Positions 46,302 to 54,995 of a stretch of DNA of 64,000 nt are shown here, one piece after another. This DNA comes from Opitutales bacterium (lineage in GTDB: Bacteria; Verrucomicrobiota; Verrucomicrobiia; Opitutales; UBA2995), in assembly GCA_022824405.1 (NCBI GenBank), contig JAJDZZ010000051.1:32886-96885 (forward strand), given 5' to 3'. Made by a program: the position numbers and the translations under genes. The notes under the pieces were generated by a model. It saw nothing but the letters and a program-made list of their open reading frames with translations, searched no databases and had not been told where the DNA came from. Numbering within the stretch: the first letter of the stretch is position 1; each line of letters starts with the position of its first letter.

Positions 46302-49300
46302 TCAGACCTGGCCGGCCAATTCTGTTGGGTGAGCCGGCCCGGACTTCATTTTTCCCAGCGCTAAGGCTTGGGTTTCCTCCATAACCACGAAAACCACCGG
46401 AATCAGAATGAGAACCACCATGGCGGAGGCCAGCGTGCCCACACCCAGGGAAATGGCCATGGGCACGAGAAAAAGGGCTTGTTCGTTGGTTTCGAATATC
46501 ATGGGTCCCAAACCCAGAAAAGTGGTTATGGCGGTCAAAAAAATGGGTCGGAAGCGCCGTTGCGCCGCTTTTTCCGTCACCTCCTGCAAGGGTATGCCAC
46601 GGTCGAGAAAACGGTTTCGGGTCATGGCCAGGACAAACCCGCCGTTAACCACCATTCCACAAAGGGCGATCATTCCCAGGACACTGAAGATACTGATATC
46701 GAAGCCCAGCAGAATATGGCCCATGAATGCCCCGGCCAGGCCCCAGGGAATTGTCAAAAGCACGATAGCGGACTGGGTATAACTTTGCAGAAAGGATGCC
46801 ATGATGGCAAAAATGGCAAATAAGGAGGCTATCAACCCGATGGTCAGGGCTTTGGATGCCTCCCTCACTTCCCGTTGCGTCCCCTCGAAAGAATAGCGTA
46901 GGCCGGGGTAACGCTTCACCAGATCGGGCAGCTCTTTCTTTTCCAGAGCGGACAGTACCTTGTTGGCATTTGTGATGTTCTGCAAAACATTGGCGGTAAC
47001 ATTGAGCACGCGTCCGCCATCCACCCGCTCAATCCGGACCGGCGCGGTTGTCTCCTTGATTTCCGCCGCCTGGCCGATGGGAATTTCAGATCCATCGGGA
47101 GCCTTGATCAACAGACCCTCCAGTCCGCTCAAGGATCTCCGGTCTACTTCCGGAAGACGAACCATGACCCGCATTTCCTCGCGATTACGCGGCTGTCTCA
47201 GCGCCTCCGCACCGTAAAATGCGTTGCGAATCTGGTGACCCATCTCCCGGGCTGTTATCCCCATGGCCTGGCCGGCCGGTTTGATTTCAAAACTGATTTG
47301 CGGCATTTCACGGCCGAACCCCCTTCGGACATCGGTCACTCCGGGATAGAGAGCCACCATATTCCCCACCTCTTCGGCCGCATGCCTCAAGGTATCCACC
47401 TCCGGATGGGCCAATTGAATGTTGATGGCCGCCTCCCCGCCGGGGCCGACCAGGTAATCGAAGAAGAGAGATTCCAAATCGGGGATTTCCGGAACTTCCT
47501 TTCTCCAAAGATCCACAAAACCTGCGCCGGTTATGGTTCGTTGACTTTGGGGCACCAGTTTGCAGGCAACGGTTGCGGCATTACTTTCGCGGTAGGCAAC
47601 CGATACACTGATGCCTCGCACTATCCCTTCCTCGGCGGATTCCGCAACGGCCCGCTTGGCCGCTTCCTGAATGACAAAGGCCACCTCCCTGGTGCGGGAA
47701 ACGGGCGTGCCCGTGGGCATTTCTATTTCCGCCTGGATGTAGTCATTCTCAATGGAAGGATTCCAGGTAAAATTGACCCGGCCGCTGGAAATGTAGCCGA
47801 TAATTACCAACAGACCCGCCCCAAAAAATGCTATGGTGAGGTACCGGTAACGCATGGCAGTAGTCAGAATGGGACGGTAAAACCCCTCCATGGCCGCATC
47901 CAATTTCAGGCGGAGGGCGGTTTGGGCCCGGTCGAAGCGGGAAAAAATGGAATCCGAATGTTTATCCTTGCGGGTAAAGGCAAGGTGCGAGGGTAAAATC
48001 AAAAGGACTTCAATGAGGGAGACCGTGAAAACGGCAATGATGACGGCGGGAAGGATATTCAGAAAGCGGCCGCTCTCACCCGGCACAAAAAACAGGGGCA
48101 GAAAGGCAATGATATTGGTGCTTACGGCAAAAACCACGGGAATGGTCATCTCCCTCACTCCTGCCACGGCCGCCTCCAGCCGGGGTCTGCCCTGGGATAT
48201 TTTGTGGAATATGTCCTCCCCCACGACCACAGCGTCGTCTACCACGATGCCCAGGGACACGATGAACCCAAAAAGAGAAACCATGTTGATGCTGGCATTC
48301 ATCAGGGGCAGGAGTATGAGCGAACCGAGAATCGACACGGGAATGCCGATCGCCGTCCAAAAAGCGACCCGAAGTTCCAACAGGAACCCGAGGGCCAAAA
48401 GGACCAGTATCAAACCGACCGTACCATTAAACCGCAACAGGTTGATGCGTTCCAGATAGTCTTCCGTTCGATCCCAACGCACTTCTACTTCAACGGCGGG
48501 GGGAAGGGTTGGCCGGATTTGGTCGAGATAGCGCCGAACGGCGGCGGACACCAATAAGGGGGGCTGGTTTTCCGAAGCGTAAATGGAAATGGTGACGGCT
48601 CTCTTGCCCATGTAATAGGATTCACGTTCCGTTTCCTCAAATCCATCCTCGATCGTTGCTATATCCCCCAGCTTGATTTCCCCTCCGGAATTGCTGCTTT
48701 TGATCGGAATTTCGGCAAACTCACTCCCGAAATACCTTCGCTCGGTGGTTCTCAAAAGGATATCTCCCCCTCGGGTTCGCAGGGTGCCGGCCGGGACGTC
48801 GAGGGCGGACTCGTCGATGGCCCGGGCGATTTCCCCCAGGGTCAGATTGAGGGATCGCAATTGGGCCTGGGGCACTTCTATGAGAATCTCAGGCCTCCTC
48901 ACTCCACGCATTTCAACCAGCGATATTTCGGGCTGTGCCAGCAAGCCATCCTCCACTTGCTGGGCCAACTGTATCAAGGTGCGCTGATCCACGTCCCCAT
49001 AGACCGCCACGTAGTTTACACCTCTTGCCCGGCCCCTTCCCAGAGAGATGATGGGCGGTTCTATTTCGTCCGGAAACATGCTGATTCGCGCCACTGCCGC
49101 CGTTACTTCTTGCAGGGCGCGATTGCGATCGAAACTGGACAGAATCTCTACCTCGACGGATGCCCGACCCTCGGAAGCGGTCGACAAAACCCGGCGGGTC
49201 AATTCCAGGCTCCTCACTTCCGACTCGATGGGCAAAATAATAGACTGCTCCACCTCCTCGGGGCTGGCCCCCCGGTATTGCATATAGATGTTAACGGTAT

Positions 49301-49463
49301 CGACTTCAAAGATCGGATAAATTTCCTGTCGGATATTTCTGGCCACGACCAGTCCGACCACCACGACGGCCAGCATCAGGGAATTGGCCGCCACGTGGTT
49401 GCGGGCGAACCAGGCCAGGATCCCTCCATGCCGGGTTTGGCGTTGTCGAATATTCGTTCTCAT
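46302..49463 (-). CDS. RND-family efflux transporter (inner-membrane pump)
   Basis: The 1053-residue protein has the RND 12-helix plan: one N-terminal helix, a large periplasmic loop, helices 2-6 (FNGTVGLILVLLALGFLLELR, GIPVSILGSLILLPL, VSLFGFIVSLGIVVDDAVVVGE), then a repeated second half. The proton-relay Asp pair lies in VVDDAVVVGEDI. GASPEEVEQSIILPIE is the usual porter-domain start. It belongs to the AcrB/CzcA-like broad group. Substrate unknown. It follows the adaptor gene by 28 bp. Confidence 0.95.
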   Translation of the reverse strand: MRTNIRQRQTRHGGILAWFARNHVAANSLMLAVVVVGLVVARNIRQEIYPIFEVDTVNIYMQYRGASPEEVEQSIILPIESEVRSLELTRRVLSTASEGRASVEVEILSSFDRNRALQEVTAAVARISMFPDEIEPPIISLGRGRARGVNYVAVYGDVDQRTLIQLAQQVEDGLLAQPEISLVEMRGVRRPEILIEVPQAQLRSLNLTLGEIARAIDESALDVPAGTLRTRGGDILLRTTERRYFGSEFAEIPIKSSNSGGEIKLGDIATIEDGFEETERESYYMGKRAVTISIYASENQPPLLVSAAVRRYLDQIRPTLPPAVEVEVRWDRTEDYLERINLLRFNGTVGLILVLLALGFLLELRVAFWTAIGIPVSILGSLILLPLMNASINMVSLFGFIVSLGIVVDDAVVVGEDIFHKISQGRPRLEAAVAGVREMTIPVVFAVSTNIIAFLPLFFVPGESGRFLNILPAVIIAVFTVSLIEVLLILPSHLAFTRKDKHSDSIFSRFDRAQTALRLKLDAAMEGFYRPILTTAMRYRYLTIAFFGAGLLVIIGYISSGRVNFTWNPSIENDYIQAEIEMPTGTPVSRTREVAFVIQEAAKRAVAESAEEGIVRGISVSVAYRESNAATVACKLVPQSQRTITGAGFVDLWRKEVPEIPDLESLFFDYLVGPGGEAAINIQLAHPEVDTLRHAAEEVGNMVALYPGVTDVRRGFGREMPQISFEIKPAGQAMGITAREMGHQIRNAFYGAEALRQPRNREEMRVMVRLPEVDRRSLSGLEGLLIKAPDGSEIPIGQAAEIKETTAPVRIERVDGGRVLNVTANVLQNITNANKVLSALEKKELPDLVKRYPGLRYSFEGTQREVREASKALTIGLIASLFAIFAIMASFLQSYTQSAIVLLTIPWGLAGAFMGHILLGFDISIFSVLGMIALCGMVVNGGFVLAMTRNRFLDRGIPLQEVTEKAAQRRFRPIFLTAITTFLGLGPMIFETNEQALFLVPMAISLGVGTLASAMVVLILIPVVFVVMEETQALALGKMKSGPAHPTELAGQV

Positions 49464-49491
49464 CCGTTTTCTTCGGCGTTCCGTTTCATCG

Positions 49492-50691
49492 CTACTGACC
49501 TATCCCGGATAGGCTGTGGGAGGGCTGGGGAGTCACCAACATTCCTGGCAGAGCAACCCGCATGTCGGAAACGATTAATGCTTCGCCCGGGTCGAGGTTG
49601 TTGGAGACCAGGACCGTTTCCTTCAGAGTCCAAAGCACCTCGCAATCCATGATTTTCAATTCCGGGACCGATCCAACCACCCAGATCTTATTGCCTTCGC
49701 GCATTGCGGCACGGGGAATTTCCAGTACGTTTTCCAGCTCGCCAGCCTCTATGTTTACCTCTACATAACTGCCCAGGAGCAGGGGCAGACTGTCCTTGGC
49801 TCCGCCCTCGATACCTAGCGGATCGGGCACCGTCACCACCACACGGGCCATCCGACCCAGGGGTTCGAGATCGCTCAAAAGCCGCAGGACCTTTCCCTGC
49901 CAAGTCGATCGGGAGCCATTTCCCGTATCGAGCACAATGGTGGCTTCCGCGCCGGGGAGGTCGCCGTCGGGGAATTGAATCCATTTCAGCATAGACAACG
50001 GTACCGTAACCTGAATCCAGAATTCATCGGTCCCAACCAATGCACAAATGCTGGATCCGATGCTGAGCAACTGCCCCACCTCCACCGATTCCTCCACCAC
50101 CATGGCATTGAACGGAGCCCGGATGGTAGTGCGCGATAACTGTAACTCAGCCTGTTCAATATCGTTTCTGGCTTCTTCCATGAGAGCTTCAGCTCTTCTG
50201 AAATGGGGCTCGCGCAGGACCAAGGACTCATTTACCTCGGCCGCATCCAGGTCCTGCTGAAGTTCATTCCATTCCCGACGAGCTATAACCTGGCGTCCGC
50301 TTTCCACCTCCCGCTCGAACCGGGCTTGCTCAAACTCCGCTTTAACCAAGGAAAGGTCCAATTCATAATCCTTGGGGTCAATGCGAATCAATTCCTCATT
50401 TTCGCGAAGGCGGCCCCCGGGGATTACCGCGGCATTCTGCCAAATTACCTGCCCCGACACCTGGGGTTGCATTTCCACCTTGCGCGCCGGAATGACTTCA
50501 CCGTAGGCCGTAACCCAAACCTTCTTGTCTTGGGGTGACAAAGGAATGGTATGGACGATGGTGGCGGATTCCTGTTTTTCCTGGGGTATCGTCTCCGGTC
50601 CGGTCAATACCAATATCAACCCAAATGCGCCTCCACCGGCCAGAATAACCAGGACGGCGGATAAGGTCAGGACAATTTTCCTAAAATGCAT
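49492..50691 (-). CDS. RND periplasmic adaptor (membrane fusion protein)
   Basis: The product has 399 residues from ATG 50691. The frame is open further upstream to 50907, but that part translates repeat units (SSFILHPLSFILHP) and is rejected. An N-terminal anchor (about 7-27) is followed by a barrel strand (VWVTAYGEVIPARKVEMQPQ), a lipoyl half QVSGQVIWQNAAVIPGGRLREN, a coiled-coil hairpin (about 120-200) and the lipoyl return TIRAPFNAMVVEESVEVGQLL. Beta-barrel and membrane-proximal domains close it. It bridges the RND pump to the outer-membrane factor. A decayed duplicate of its 5' end lies at 53067-53207. Confidence 0.93.
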   Translation of the reverse strand: MHFRKIVLTLSAVLVILAGGGAFGLILVLTGPETIPQEKQESATIVHTIPLSPQDKKVWVTAYGEVIPARKVEMQPQVSGQVIWQNAAVIPGGRLRENEELIRIDPKDYELDLSLVKAEFEQARFEREVESGRQVIARREWNELQQDLDAAEVNESLVLREPHFRRAEALMEEARNDIEQAELQLSRTTIRAPFNAMVVEESVEVGQLLSIGSSICALVGTDEFWIQVTVPLSMLKWIQFPDGDLPGAEATIVLDTGNGSRSTWQGKVLRLLSDLEPLGRMARVVVTVPDPLGIEGGAKDSLPLLLGSYVEVNIEAGELENVLEIPRAAMREGNKIWVVGSVPELKIMDCEVLWTLKETVLVSNNLDPGEALIVSDMRVALPGMLVTPQPSHSLSGIGQ

Positions 50692-50727
50692 TGTGTTTGG
50701 ACGATATCCGAGGGGAGGAGGGGGAAA

Positions 50728-51206
50728 AGGATGAAGGATAAAGGATAAAGGATGAAGGATAAAGGATGAAGGCTGAAAAATAATCGTGATCATGATCATG
50801 ATCGTGATCGAATTAAGAAATTGCCTCTCGCAAAGCTCGCCAAGCCCTACCATTTCGAAATGTAAACGGTAGGGCAGCGGCATTTTTGCCGCGCCTGAAA
50901 AAGTCAAATTGAGCCAAGTCGATTGGAGAGTCTTTGGATTAGCTCTCGCAGAGACTTACAAGAACGCCAAGAGGCGGCGGAGGGCGCGCCTCTTAGCGCT
51001 CTTAGCGAGCTTTGCGAGATCCCTCTCCTCTCTCACTCCTCTTCGATCAAGATCACGATCACGATTAATCTCAGCAACTTCATCCTTCTTCCTTCAGGCC
51101 CCAGCGCGCCTCTCCCCCTTTGTGCCTTTGTGCCTTTGTGCCTCTGTGCCTTTGTGCCATCTCGCCTCGGCGAGATTAAATTCCTAATTGGCGCGTCCCG
51201 GCGCGC
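50728..51206. repeat. Composite intergenic repeat cluster R8
   Basis: GGATAAAGG/GGATGAAGG units (50729-50770) are followed by TCGTGATCATGATCATGATC. A CTCTCGCAAAGCTCGCCAAG arm (50825-50844) and the CTACCATTTCGAAAT double hairpin (50846-50895) come next. A CTCTTAGCG-containing arm pair lies at 50943-51030, then AAGATCACGATCACGATTAA. TTTGTGCC/TCTGTGCC tandem units (51116-51158), the ATCTCGCC-TC-GGCGAGAT hairpin (51159-51176) and CCTAATTGGCGCG with its palindrome close the cluster. No gene is seen. Confidence 0.85.
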
Positions 51207-52151
51207 CTACTCCGACCAGGGTATCCAGCCTGAACCCTGGTGCCCGAAATCGAAGATGTCCGGGTGGAGAAGTTCGGCGAGGATCTCAGCAGATTCGACG
51301 ACCCGCGGACCCGGCCGGTTGAAGTATTGATTGCCGTCGGTGAGGAAGACGCGACGGTTGCGCACCGCCCTGAGGTCTTCCCAGCCCGGTAGCGTCGGGA
51401 GGACTGGGCTTTCGTCCCGGGTGCGGCGGATATCAAAGCCGCAGGGCATCAGGGCGATCACGTCGGGGTCGGCAGCGAGGAGATCTTCGAAGTCGAAATA
51501 TCCGGAATGCCGGCCCGGTTCTCCGGCAATCACCTGTCCACCCGCGATCTCCACCAGTTCCGGCACCCAGTTCGCGGCGTGCATGAGGGGATCAATCCAC
51601 TCGATGCAAGCGATTGCCGGGCGGGTCTCCAAAACCGCGGCTGCGGAGTGGATGGCTTCGAGCCGCTCTTGCAGTTGCGCCACGAGCTGTCCGCCCCTTT
51701 CCGAAATGCCCAGCGCGCCAGCCACGGCTTCGATGTCATCGAACACGTCACCGAGTGACATGGGCGCCAGCGGGACGATTTGGGGCTCGGAGCGCACCCG
51801 TTCATGGACCGCTTTTTCCACGTCGCGGAGGCTCACCGCGCAAACTTCGCATTGCGTTTGAGTTACGATGACGGTGGGTGCCAACTCGTCGAGGAGCGCT
51901 CCGTCCACCCGATACACCGAGAGTGCCTGACTGACGATCTTCCCGACTTGGCGGTCAATCTCGCGGCTCGTGGCCGCCGCGTTCACCTTGGAAGAGGAGC
52001 AGACGGGGAGATTCAATACTGAAGGCGGGAAATCACATTCGTGGGAACGCCCAACCAGCCGGTCCTCCATGCCGAGGGCGCTGACGATCTCGGTGGCGCT
52101 GGCGATAAGCGAGACGATGCGCGCTGGGGACTTTTTTGTTTTCCCTGTCAC
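51207..52151 (-). CDS. Cobalamin/iron-siderophore-type substrate-binding protein without signal
   Basis: About 314 residues are read from GTG 52151. An ATG at 52187 lies inside repeat cluster R9 and would add residues coded by the repeat. The BtuF-like fold has ARIVSLIASATEIVSALG, LVGRSHECDFPPSV, LLDELAPTVIVTQTQCEVCAVS and PVLPTLPGWEDLRAVRNRRVFL. No signal peptide is apparent, although members of this cobalamin-binding branch often lack one in predictions. It may help salvage B12 or bind a related ligand. It and the next gene look richer in G/C at third codon positions than their neighbours by eye, suggesting transfer together. Confidence 0.8.
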   Translation of the reverse strand: MTGKTKKSPARIVSLIASATEIVSALGMEDRLVGRSHECDFPPSVLNLPVCSSSKVNAAATSREIDRQVGKIVSQALSVYRVDGALLDELAPTVIVTQTQCEVCAVSLRDVEKAVHERVRSEPQIVPLAPMSLGDVFDDIEAVAGALGISERGGQLVAQLQERLEAIHSAAAVLETRPAIACIEWIDPLMHAANWVPELVEIAGGQVIAGEPGRHSGYFDFEDLLAADPDVIALMPCGFDIRRTRDESPVLPTLPGWEDLRAVRNRRVFLTDGNQYFNRPGPRVVESAEILAELLHPDIFDFGHQGSGWIPWSE

Positions 52152-52408
52152 GCCGCTGTGCCGTGCGGGGCCTTTAGGGCAAAGCATGGTGGTTCATCTT
52201 TTTCCCCTTTTTTGCGCCTTTCCTGTCCCGCCGTAGACCTTCGGCGAAGGCGGATGTGCGTTTTGTGGCTAATTGCTCTCCTCTTCGATCACGATTATCC
52301 GTGCTCATCCGTGTTATCAGTGGTTCATCTTTCTCCGCGCCCTTGGGCGCCTCTCCCCCTTTGTGCCTCTGTGCCTCTGTGTCTTTGTGACATCTCGCCT
52401 CGGCGAGA
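52152..52408. repeat. Composite intergenic repeat cluster R9
   Basis: It contains GCTGTGCCGTGCGGGGCC (52149-52166), TCGATCACGATTATCCGTG, a GTTATCAGTGGTTCATC segment with CGCGCCCTTGGGCGCC, and the tandem TTTGTGCC/TCTGTGCC units. The hairpin ATCTCGCC-TC-GGCGAGAT lies at 52392-52409 and CCTAA then TTGGCGCGCC-CC-GGCGCGCCAA at 52421-52442. The last palindrome is inside the 3' end of the next gene. Confidence 0.85.
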
Positions 52409-53017
52409 TTAAATTCCTAATTGGCGCGCCCCGGCGCGCCAAACCGGTATCAGGGACCGATCCCGAAGCGTCACCGGACTGAAGAGCAACGGTAGAAACA
52501 CTGCCATGCTGATGAGGCTGTTCCGGAAGAAGGGGATGGCCTGCACGTAGCAGTCCCCCAGCCCGGCCAGGTTCAGCGGATACCGCACCCCGCCTCCGAA
52601 GGCCCAAACGGCGAAGTTCGTGACCACGAAGAAGCCCACCGCGGCCAGCAGACCCGAACCGGCGAGCCTTCCCCACGACCGCTTTCCGCGCAGCAGAAAG
52701 CCGCAACTGGCCACCAACACGACCGCAAGATAGACCACCGGCTGGCCTGGATAGAAAGCCCAGTCGGCCCGTTCGGTCACGAGCCAGATCCCGATGTCTC
52801 CCAGCAGATAGGTCGCCAGCGGAACCAGGTAGACGAGCCGGCGCGAGGCATAGAGGGCGCCGCCGAAGAGCGAGAAAGCCAGAATGGGAGAGAAGTTCCA
52901 GGGATAGGCCATGGACGCCGGATCTATATGGTGGGCGCCAAAGACGTACGGGGCCAACCGGACGCCGACACTCAACACGATGATCGCGACCAGAACGGGA
53001 AAGCGTATGGAAGTCAT
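52409..53017 (-). CDS. Small polytopic membrane protein, DUF6580/ECF S-component-like
   Basis: The 202-residue protein has about five membrane helices and short loops (MAYPWNFSPILAFSLFGGAL; YLLGDIGIWLVTERADW; VGFFVVTNFAVWAFGG). The arrangement resembles DUF6580 and ECF vitamin-transporter S components. With the binding protein next to it, a vitamin-uptake role (possibly cobalamin) is plausible but unproven. The C-terminal WRAGARQLGI is the translation of repeat cluster R9. No cobalamin riboswitch could be recognised upstream. Confidence 0.7.
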   Translation of the reverse strand: MTSIRFPVLVAIIVLSVGVRLAPYVFGAHHIDPASMAYPWNFSPILAFSLFGGALYASRRLVYLVPLATYLLGDIGIWLVTERADWAFYPGQPVVYLAVVLVASCGFLLRGKRSWGRLAGSGLLAAVGFFVVTNFAVWAFGGGVRYPLNLAGLGDCYVQAIPFFRNSLISMAVFLPLLFSPVTLRDRSLIPVWRAGARQLGI

Positions 53018-53066
53018 GGATCTACTTAGGTTGTCACTGCCTACAGGAGGTTATCGGCGGAAAGAT

Positions 53067-53207
53067 CGTGCGCCGCCGCCGAAATAACTTTACCGCAGGC
53101 AGTTACCCAAACCACCTTGTCAATGAGAGTCAAGTGGATGGTATGCATAATGGTGGCGCATGCCCTGATTTGCATTGCGGTTGGACGATATCCGGGTCGA
53201 GGAGGGG
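53067..53207 (-). pseudogene. Decayed 5' fragment of an RND adaptor gene
   Basis: Read on the minus strand, 53168-53207 matches the upstream region and ATGCA start of the intact adaptor gene (50685-50724; 32 of 39 by hand). 53086-53160 matches codons for the segment after its anchor (50496-50570; about 56 of 75). About 115 bp coding the anchor is deleted between the two parts. The frame is broken. The fragment supplies the last 29 or so codons and stop of the outer-membrane factor. Confidence 0.7.
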
Positions 53208-54595
53208 ATTTTCATGGGTCCACCCAAGGCGCGATGCAGGGCTACCCGGGACGAAAGCACATTTCTGCGGTCGTTGACCACCTCTCTTTCCAGATCCTGC
53301 ACAATCTCCAAGGAGGTGATGACCGGCAGATAATCGGTCAGTCCCTGGCTGAAGCGATTGCGCGTCTCCGTCAGCAGGCGCCGGGCGGTCAGGAGTTGCT
53401 GTTGGACCAGGGCCAGTCGTTCTACCAACTTGCGTTCCATCAGCAGGGCAGATTCCACCTCGAGGAGAGCGGACAAAAAGCTGTTGGAATAGCGGGCCAA
53501 AGCATCTTCCAGATCCGCCTTGCGCACATCCACTTCCGACCGCCGTTCGCCCGCATCGAACAAAGGCCCGGCGAGACCGGCAAATACGGTGGAAAGGGCA
53601 TCCCCGAAATCGGGATCGCCTCGCCAATCCACTCCCCCACCGACAGTGAGGGTGGGAAACTGACGGGCCACGGCCTCCCCCACCCTGTAATCGAGAGCCA
53701 TAATCCGCTGCCGGGCCGCCCGAAGATCAGGACGCCGCTGCAGCAAAGTAGCCGGGATACCCACCTCTGGTAAGGGTGGGAGCACGGCCAAATCCCCACT
53801 ATATGGGTAATTCCCCGTTCCGGGAGGTCTTCCTAGCAGCACATCCAAGGCATATTCGAGCTGGCCGATGCGGGCCTCCGCATCCGGCACTCCCGCTTTG
53901 CTGGCGTTGAGTCGCTCGCGTTGCTGGAGCACCGCCACGATGGAAGATTGCCCCTGTCCAAACCGCAGCCTGGTCAATTGAAGAAGGGATTCATTGAGCA
54001 CAATTTGCGCCTGGATCACTTCCAGTTGTCGGCGATGCTCCTTGATTTGGAAGTAATTTTCGGCGATGGCGCTGGACAAAAGAAGCCTGGCGTCGAGCCA
54101 ATCCTGCACCGTGGCAACGGTTTCATATTCACGGGCTTTTCGGGCTGAGGACAACCTTCCCCAGAGGTCGACTTCCCAACGCAACAAGACCCCGAGGTCC
54201 GTCTTCTCCTCGCCACTATTGGCGGCTGGGACAGTAGCGCTGCCATTCTCCCCCCTTTCATAACCTGCATCCAGATCGATGCCGGGCCACAGCAGGGAAC
54301 CCGCCTGGCGGGCCAGAGCGGCAGCCTTCTCGATGCGCGCGGCAAATTGTCGCAGATTGAAATTGGATGCCAGACCTTCCTCGATCAATTGGTTTAGGGT
54401 TTCATCCTCGAAGGACTCCCACCAGGAGTAATCCCAATGGCCCGGTAGGACCGAACGGTTGGAACTTTGCACGTATCCCGGTGGCATCTCTACCTGAGGT
54501 TGAACCGGTTCCTCCCTAACGGTGTGCGTGGCACAGGAACATAAGGCCAAAGTGGAAAACGAGAGGAGCCAAACCTGTAGAAATTGCTTTTTCAT
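53120..54595 (-). CDS. Outer-membrane efflux lipoprotein (NodT/OprM type)
   Basis: About 491 residues are read from ATG 54595. The frame opens earlier at 54703 without a family match. The lipoprotein signal ends ALCSC (Cys about 19). Two OEP repeats follow, with WWESFEDETLNQLIEEGLASN, the NFNLRQFAARIEKAAALARQ helix, VDLWGRLSSARKAREYE, PATLLQRRPDLRAARQRI and FSQGLTDYLPVITSLE. It forms the outer-membrane channel of a tripartite pump. The native end appears to be near LHRALGG. The remaining 30 or so residues are read from the adaptor remnant. The intact adaptor and pump lie 2.4 kb downstream on the same strand. Confidence 0.93.
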   Translation of the reverse strand: MKKQFLQVWLLSFSTLALCSCATHTVREEPVQPQVEMPPGYVQSSNRSVLPGHWDYSWWESFEDETLNQLIEEGLASNFNLRQFAARIEKAAALARQAGSLLWPGIDLDAGYERGENGSATVPAANSGEEKTDLGVLLRWEVDLWGRLSSARKAREYETVATVQDWLDARLLLSSAIAENYFQIKEHRRQLEVIQAQIVLNESLLQLTRLRFGQGQSSIVAVLQQRERLNASKAGVPDAEARIGQLEYALDVLLGRPPGTGNYPYSGDLAVLPPLPEVGIPATLLQRRPDLRAARQRIMALDYRVGEAVARQFPTLTVGGGVDWRGDPDFGDALSTVFAGLAGPLFDAGERRSEVDVRKADLEDALARYSNSFLSALLEVESALLMERKLVERLALVQQQLLTARRLLTETRNRFSQGLTDYLPVITSLEIVQDLEREVVNDRRNVLSSRVALHRALGGPMKIPSSTRISSNRNANQGMRHHYAYHPLDSH

Positions 54596-54753
54596 GTTGA
54601 TCAAAAATCGACTGCAAACCGAGGATGCACATTCATTCCGGCAAACTGTTAAACTCTCACCCGGACCTTGCCCAAAACCCGTCGCGATCCCCTGATCTTC
54701 CAAAACACAGAAAAGATTTGTGCAATTTCCCGCCTAAACTGTCAATATATCTC

Positions 54754-54773
54754 TTGCTATACATGTATGGCAA
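54754..54773. promoter_or_regulatory. Palindromic operator candidate for toxin-antitoxin pair
   Basis: TTGCTATACATGTATGGCAA is a 20-bp palindrome with a single mismatched pair, centred on ACATGT. It starts 35 bp before the antitoxin ATG. Ribbon-helix-helix antitoxins repress their own promoter through such sites. Confidence 0.6.
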
Positions 54774-54788
54774 TGCAATATCTGTCCT

Positions 54789-54995
54789 ATGCTTGCCATT
54801 CGTTTAGACCCTGACATCGAAAAGCGCTTGGAGATGCTGGCAAAGAAAACAGGTCGGACAAAAACTTTTTATGCCCGCGAAGCGATCCTGGAATACCTTC
54901 AGGATATGGAAGACTATTACCTGGCCGTCGACCTCATCCAGGAACCCGGACGCATTTATTCCGCAGAAGAAGCCAAGCGTGAGCTGGACTTATAA
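54789..54995 (+). CDS. RelB/DinJ-type ribbon-helix-helix antitoxin
   Basis: The 68-residue protein starts with the short beta strand LAIRLDPDIEKRLEMLAKKT, then a helix-turn-helix-like GRTKTFYAREAILEYLQD. This is the ribbon-helix-helix pattern of RelB/ParD antitoxins. The C-terminal half (YYLAVDLIQEPGRIYSAEEA) should wrap the toxin. Its end overlaps the toxin start by 17 bp, so the two are translationally coupled. Confidence 0.88.
   Translation: MLAIRLDPDIEKRLEMLAKKTGRTKTFYAREAILEYLQDMEDYYLAVDLIQEPGRIYSAEEAKRELDL

Noticed and set aside
50691..50907. A longer start for the RND adaptor gene at 50907
   Set aside because: The extra residues are a translation of dispersed repeats, and an anchor helix begins right after the ATG at 50691.
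53018..53110. Cobalamin riboswitch ahead of the DUF6580-like gene
   Set aside because: No B12-box or the long conserved core could be found. The region is instead the adaptor remnant and a short leader.
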